Positions 5,167 to 6,500 of a DNA stretch of 6,500 nt are shown here, one piece after another (position 1 is the first letter of the stretch; every line of letters begins with the position of its first letter). A program made the position numbers and the translations under genes. The stretch covers positions 1 through 6,500 of the forward strand of contig JAAZDX010000275.1 in NCBI GenBank assembly GCA_012512605.1, given 5' to 3'. The notes under the pieces were generated by a model. The model saw only the letters and a program-made list of their open reading frames with translations. It had not been told where the DNA came from and did not search any database. This DNA is from Bacillota bacterium. Lineage in GTDB: Bacteria; Bacillota; UBA4882; UBA10575.

Positions 5167-6500
5167 TTATTTGATAATCGGCAAACTCATCTCCACTGTC
5201 GTAAAATGGTGAGGACGACTCTCCAAACATAAACCATATTTATCACCAAAAAAAAGTTTGATGCGTTCTTGCACATTCTTAATCCCGATCCCGGAAAAAC
5301 GGTCCGACGAAGCGTTTTTTGACTCAAGTATTTTATCGATCGTCTCTTCCGACATACCAACCCCATCATCAGTAATGGAAAAATTGAGCTTGTCTTCATA
5401 CAGATAACCTTTGATTTCAATCTGTCCTTGTCCTCTTTTCGGCCCAATCCCATGAATAATCGCGTTTTCCAGGATCGGCTGGAGTAGAAACTTCGGGATC
5501 TTACAATCGAGAATCTCCTCTTCCAGGGCAAAAGTAACCTGAAATTTTTGATAATACCGATATTCCTGGATGTTCAAGTAATTACGCAGGTAATCTAGCT
5601 CTTTGCTCACGGTAATTAATTCTTCATCTTTACCCATACTGGCGTGAAGGAGATTAATCACCGAACCTAGCAAAGACGCCACGTTCCCGGCATTTTGCGC
5701 ATCAGCCAGTAACCGTGCGGTATTGAGCAGATTAGAGAGAAAATGCGGGTTAATCTGCGCCTGGAGGGCCATCAGTTCCGCTTTCCGCTTTTGGCTTTCT
5801 TTCTGCTTAATATCTTTCATTAAATGTTTAATCTCTTTAACCATCGCATTGAAGTGGTGGGTTACAACCGCAATCTCATCTTTACTGTTATCCGGAACAT
5901 TGAAGCAGAGATTACCCTGTTTAACCTGGTTCATCGCCTTAATTAAATCATGCAATGGCGAGACAATACTCTTCGTAAAAAAGATTGATAAAAAAACGGC
6001 CAAACAAAAGCAGCCTAATCCTAAAAGAATAATTTTTTTCTGAATGAGACCCGCCTCATAGTTTAGATAGGCATAGGGAATCGTGGCGACGACGTACCAA
6101 TCAGCGCTTTCTAGGTTTGCAAAGGTCACCAAGTGCGGATGATCATTTATATCGATGGTAAATACTTTATTCCCCGTTTTATCCTGCTCAAGAAGGCCGT
6201 TAATTAGCGCCTGCTCCGAATAGGGTTTTTTAAAAGGGATGGTATTAGTTCGACTCGAAACGATTACGCCGTTTTGATCGATGATGAAAAGATCAGCACC
6301 GGTGCCTAGATCGATCTCTTCGTAGATCGCGCTAAAAAAGCGTTCGTTGGTGCGAATCAAGACCGTGCCGATATTCTCCCCTTCGTATAAACTCTTGATC
6401 GCTCTGCCCACGATTAAACCGTTCCGGTATTCGATGACCCGCTCGACAATATGTTCTTCATCTTTACCCATACTGGCGTGAAGGAGATTAATCACCGAAC
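5167..6500 (-). CDS. YesM-type sensor histidine kinase, 5' end outside window and junction suspect
   Basis: This membrane kinase phosphorylates the neighbouring response regulator. Residues here are counted from a GTG at 6495, which is not a credible start: the frame stays open to the edge. In order there is the membrane-proximal part of a Cache-type extracytoplasmic sensor (about 15-140; DLFIIDQNGVIVSS), one transmembrane helix (about 152-173), HAMP (about 173-227), a His_kinase dimerisation domain with phospho-His251 in QINPHFLSNLLNT, and an ATPase domain with N-box Glu343-Asn344, G-box DDGVGM (376-381) and GIGIKN (402-407). The common family motif is PHFLYN; here Ser replaces Tyr. The expected first membrane helix and the distal sensor half are missing. 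The first 14 visible residues instead duplicate residues 279-292 of the kinase core, encoded by an exact 47-base repeat. The C-terminal two thirds looks intact and functional. The TAA stop overlaps the next gene's ribosome site. Confidence 0.9.
   Translation of the reverse strand, partial: SVINLLHASMGKDEEHIVERVIEYRNGLIVGRAIKSLYEGENIGTVLIRTNERFFSAIYEEIDLGTGADLFIIDQNGVIVSSRTNTIPFKKPYSEQALINGLLEQDKTGNKVFTIDINDHPHLVTFANLESADWYVVATIPYAYLNYEAGLIQKKIILLGLGCFCLAVFLSIFFTKSIVSPLHDLIKAMNQVKQGNLCFNVPDNSKDEIAVVTHHFNAMVKEIKHLMKDIKQKESQKRKAELMALQAQINPHFLSNLLNTARLLADAQNAGNVASLLGSVINLLHASMGKDEELITVSKELDYLRNYLNIQEYRYYQKFQVTFALEEEILDCKIPKFLLQPILENAIIHGIGPKRGQGQIEIKGYLYEDKLNFSITDDGVGMSEETIDKILESKNASSDRFSGIGIKNVQERIKLFFGDKYGLCLESRPHHFTTVEMSLPIIK
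5620..5666 (-). repeat. Internal copy of a 47-bp direct repeat in the kinase gene
   Basis: This copy encodes Ser-Val-Ile-Asn-Leu-Leu-His-Ala-Ser-Met-Gly-Lys-Asp-Glu-Glu in its natural place, between the phospho-His helix and the ATPase domain. The continuation ITVSKELDYLRNYLNIQ is normal for the family, so this is the original copy. It is identical to 6454-6500. Confidence 0.95.
6454..6500 (-). repeat. Edge copy of the 47-bp direct repeat
   Basis: All 47 bases match 5620-5666 in the same orientation, 834 bp (278 codons) away and in the same frame. The match runs to the last base of the window, so its full length is unknown. On the inner side it stops sharply at a codon boundary, where Glu-Glu is followed by HIVERV instead of LITVSK. 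The location is foreign, because cytoplasmic kinase-core sequence adjoins a sensor domain. Confidence 0.95.

Noticed and set aside
6493..6495. GTG at 6495 as the true start of the histidine kinase
   Set aside because: It lies within the 47-bp repeat that belongs to the kinase core, the frame is open to the edge, and the resulting protein would lack the first membrane helix needed by the sensor domain.
1..6500. CRISPR array, transposon, prophage or tRNA-linked integration at tRNA-Leu
   Set aside because: No spaced repeat series, no transposase or integrase frame and no duplicated tRNA 3' end were found in the window.

Overview
The window reads as chromosomal sequence from a Bacillota (Firmicutes) bacterium. 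Support comes from the strong GGAGG-type ribosome sites, a SleB/CwlJ-type spore-cortex hydrolase, a YesM/YesN-type two-component pair and a GH51 arabinofuranosidase close to the Geobacillus AbfA type. A short secreted protein with outer-membrane beta-barrel character could point to one of the diderm Firmicute lineages (Limnochordia/Hydrogenispora-like, Halanaerobia or Negativicutes). That placement is inference with low confidence. Base composition looks moderate, somewhat below 50 percent GC by eye.

Every supported gene lies on the minus strand, so transcription runs from high to low coordinates. The order is a partial sensor histidine kinase (6500-5167), a response regulator with an AraC-type output domain (5154-3490), alpha-L-arabinofuranosidase (3398-1893), a small putative beta-barrel protein (1735-1247), a membrane-anchored SleB-domain hydrolase (1029-346), and tRNA-Leu(UAG) with encoded CCA (200-118) followed by its own terminator. 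At the left edge a good sigma-A-type promoter (58-30), with a perfect palindrome in its spacer, points out of the window to the next gene.

The kinase, regulator and arabinofuranosidase look like one functional unit. An extracytoplasmic sugar-related signal would be passed to an AraC-type regulator that controls arabinose-polymer use, and the cytoplasmic GH51 enzyme would trim imported arabino-oligosaccharides. The last three genes (barrel protein, hydrolase, tRNA) look like separate neighbours.

The most notable irregularity is at the right edge. The last 47 bases (6454-6500) exactly repeat an internal part of the kinase gene (5620-5666), on the same strand, in the same reading frame and 834 bp apart. 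This places a piece of the cytoplasmic kinase core directly against the extracytoplasmic sensor domain with no membrane helix between them. That fits a chimeric or misassembled contig end better than a working protein, although a real in-frame tandem duplication cannot be excluded from this window. I found no CRISPR array, transposase, prophage gene or convincing new defence or biosynthetic system.
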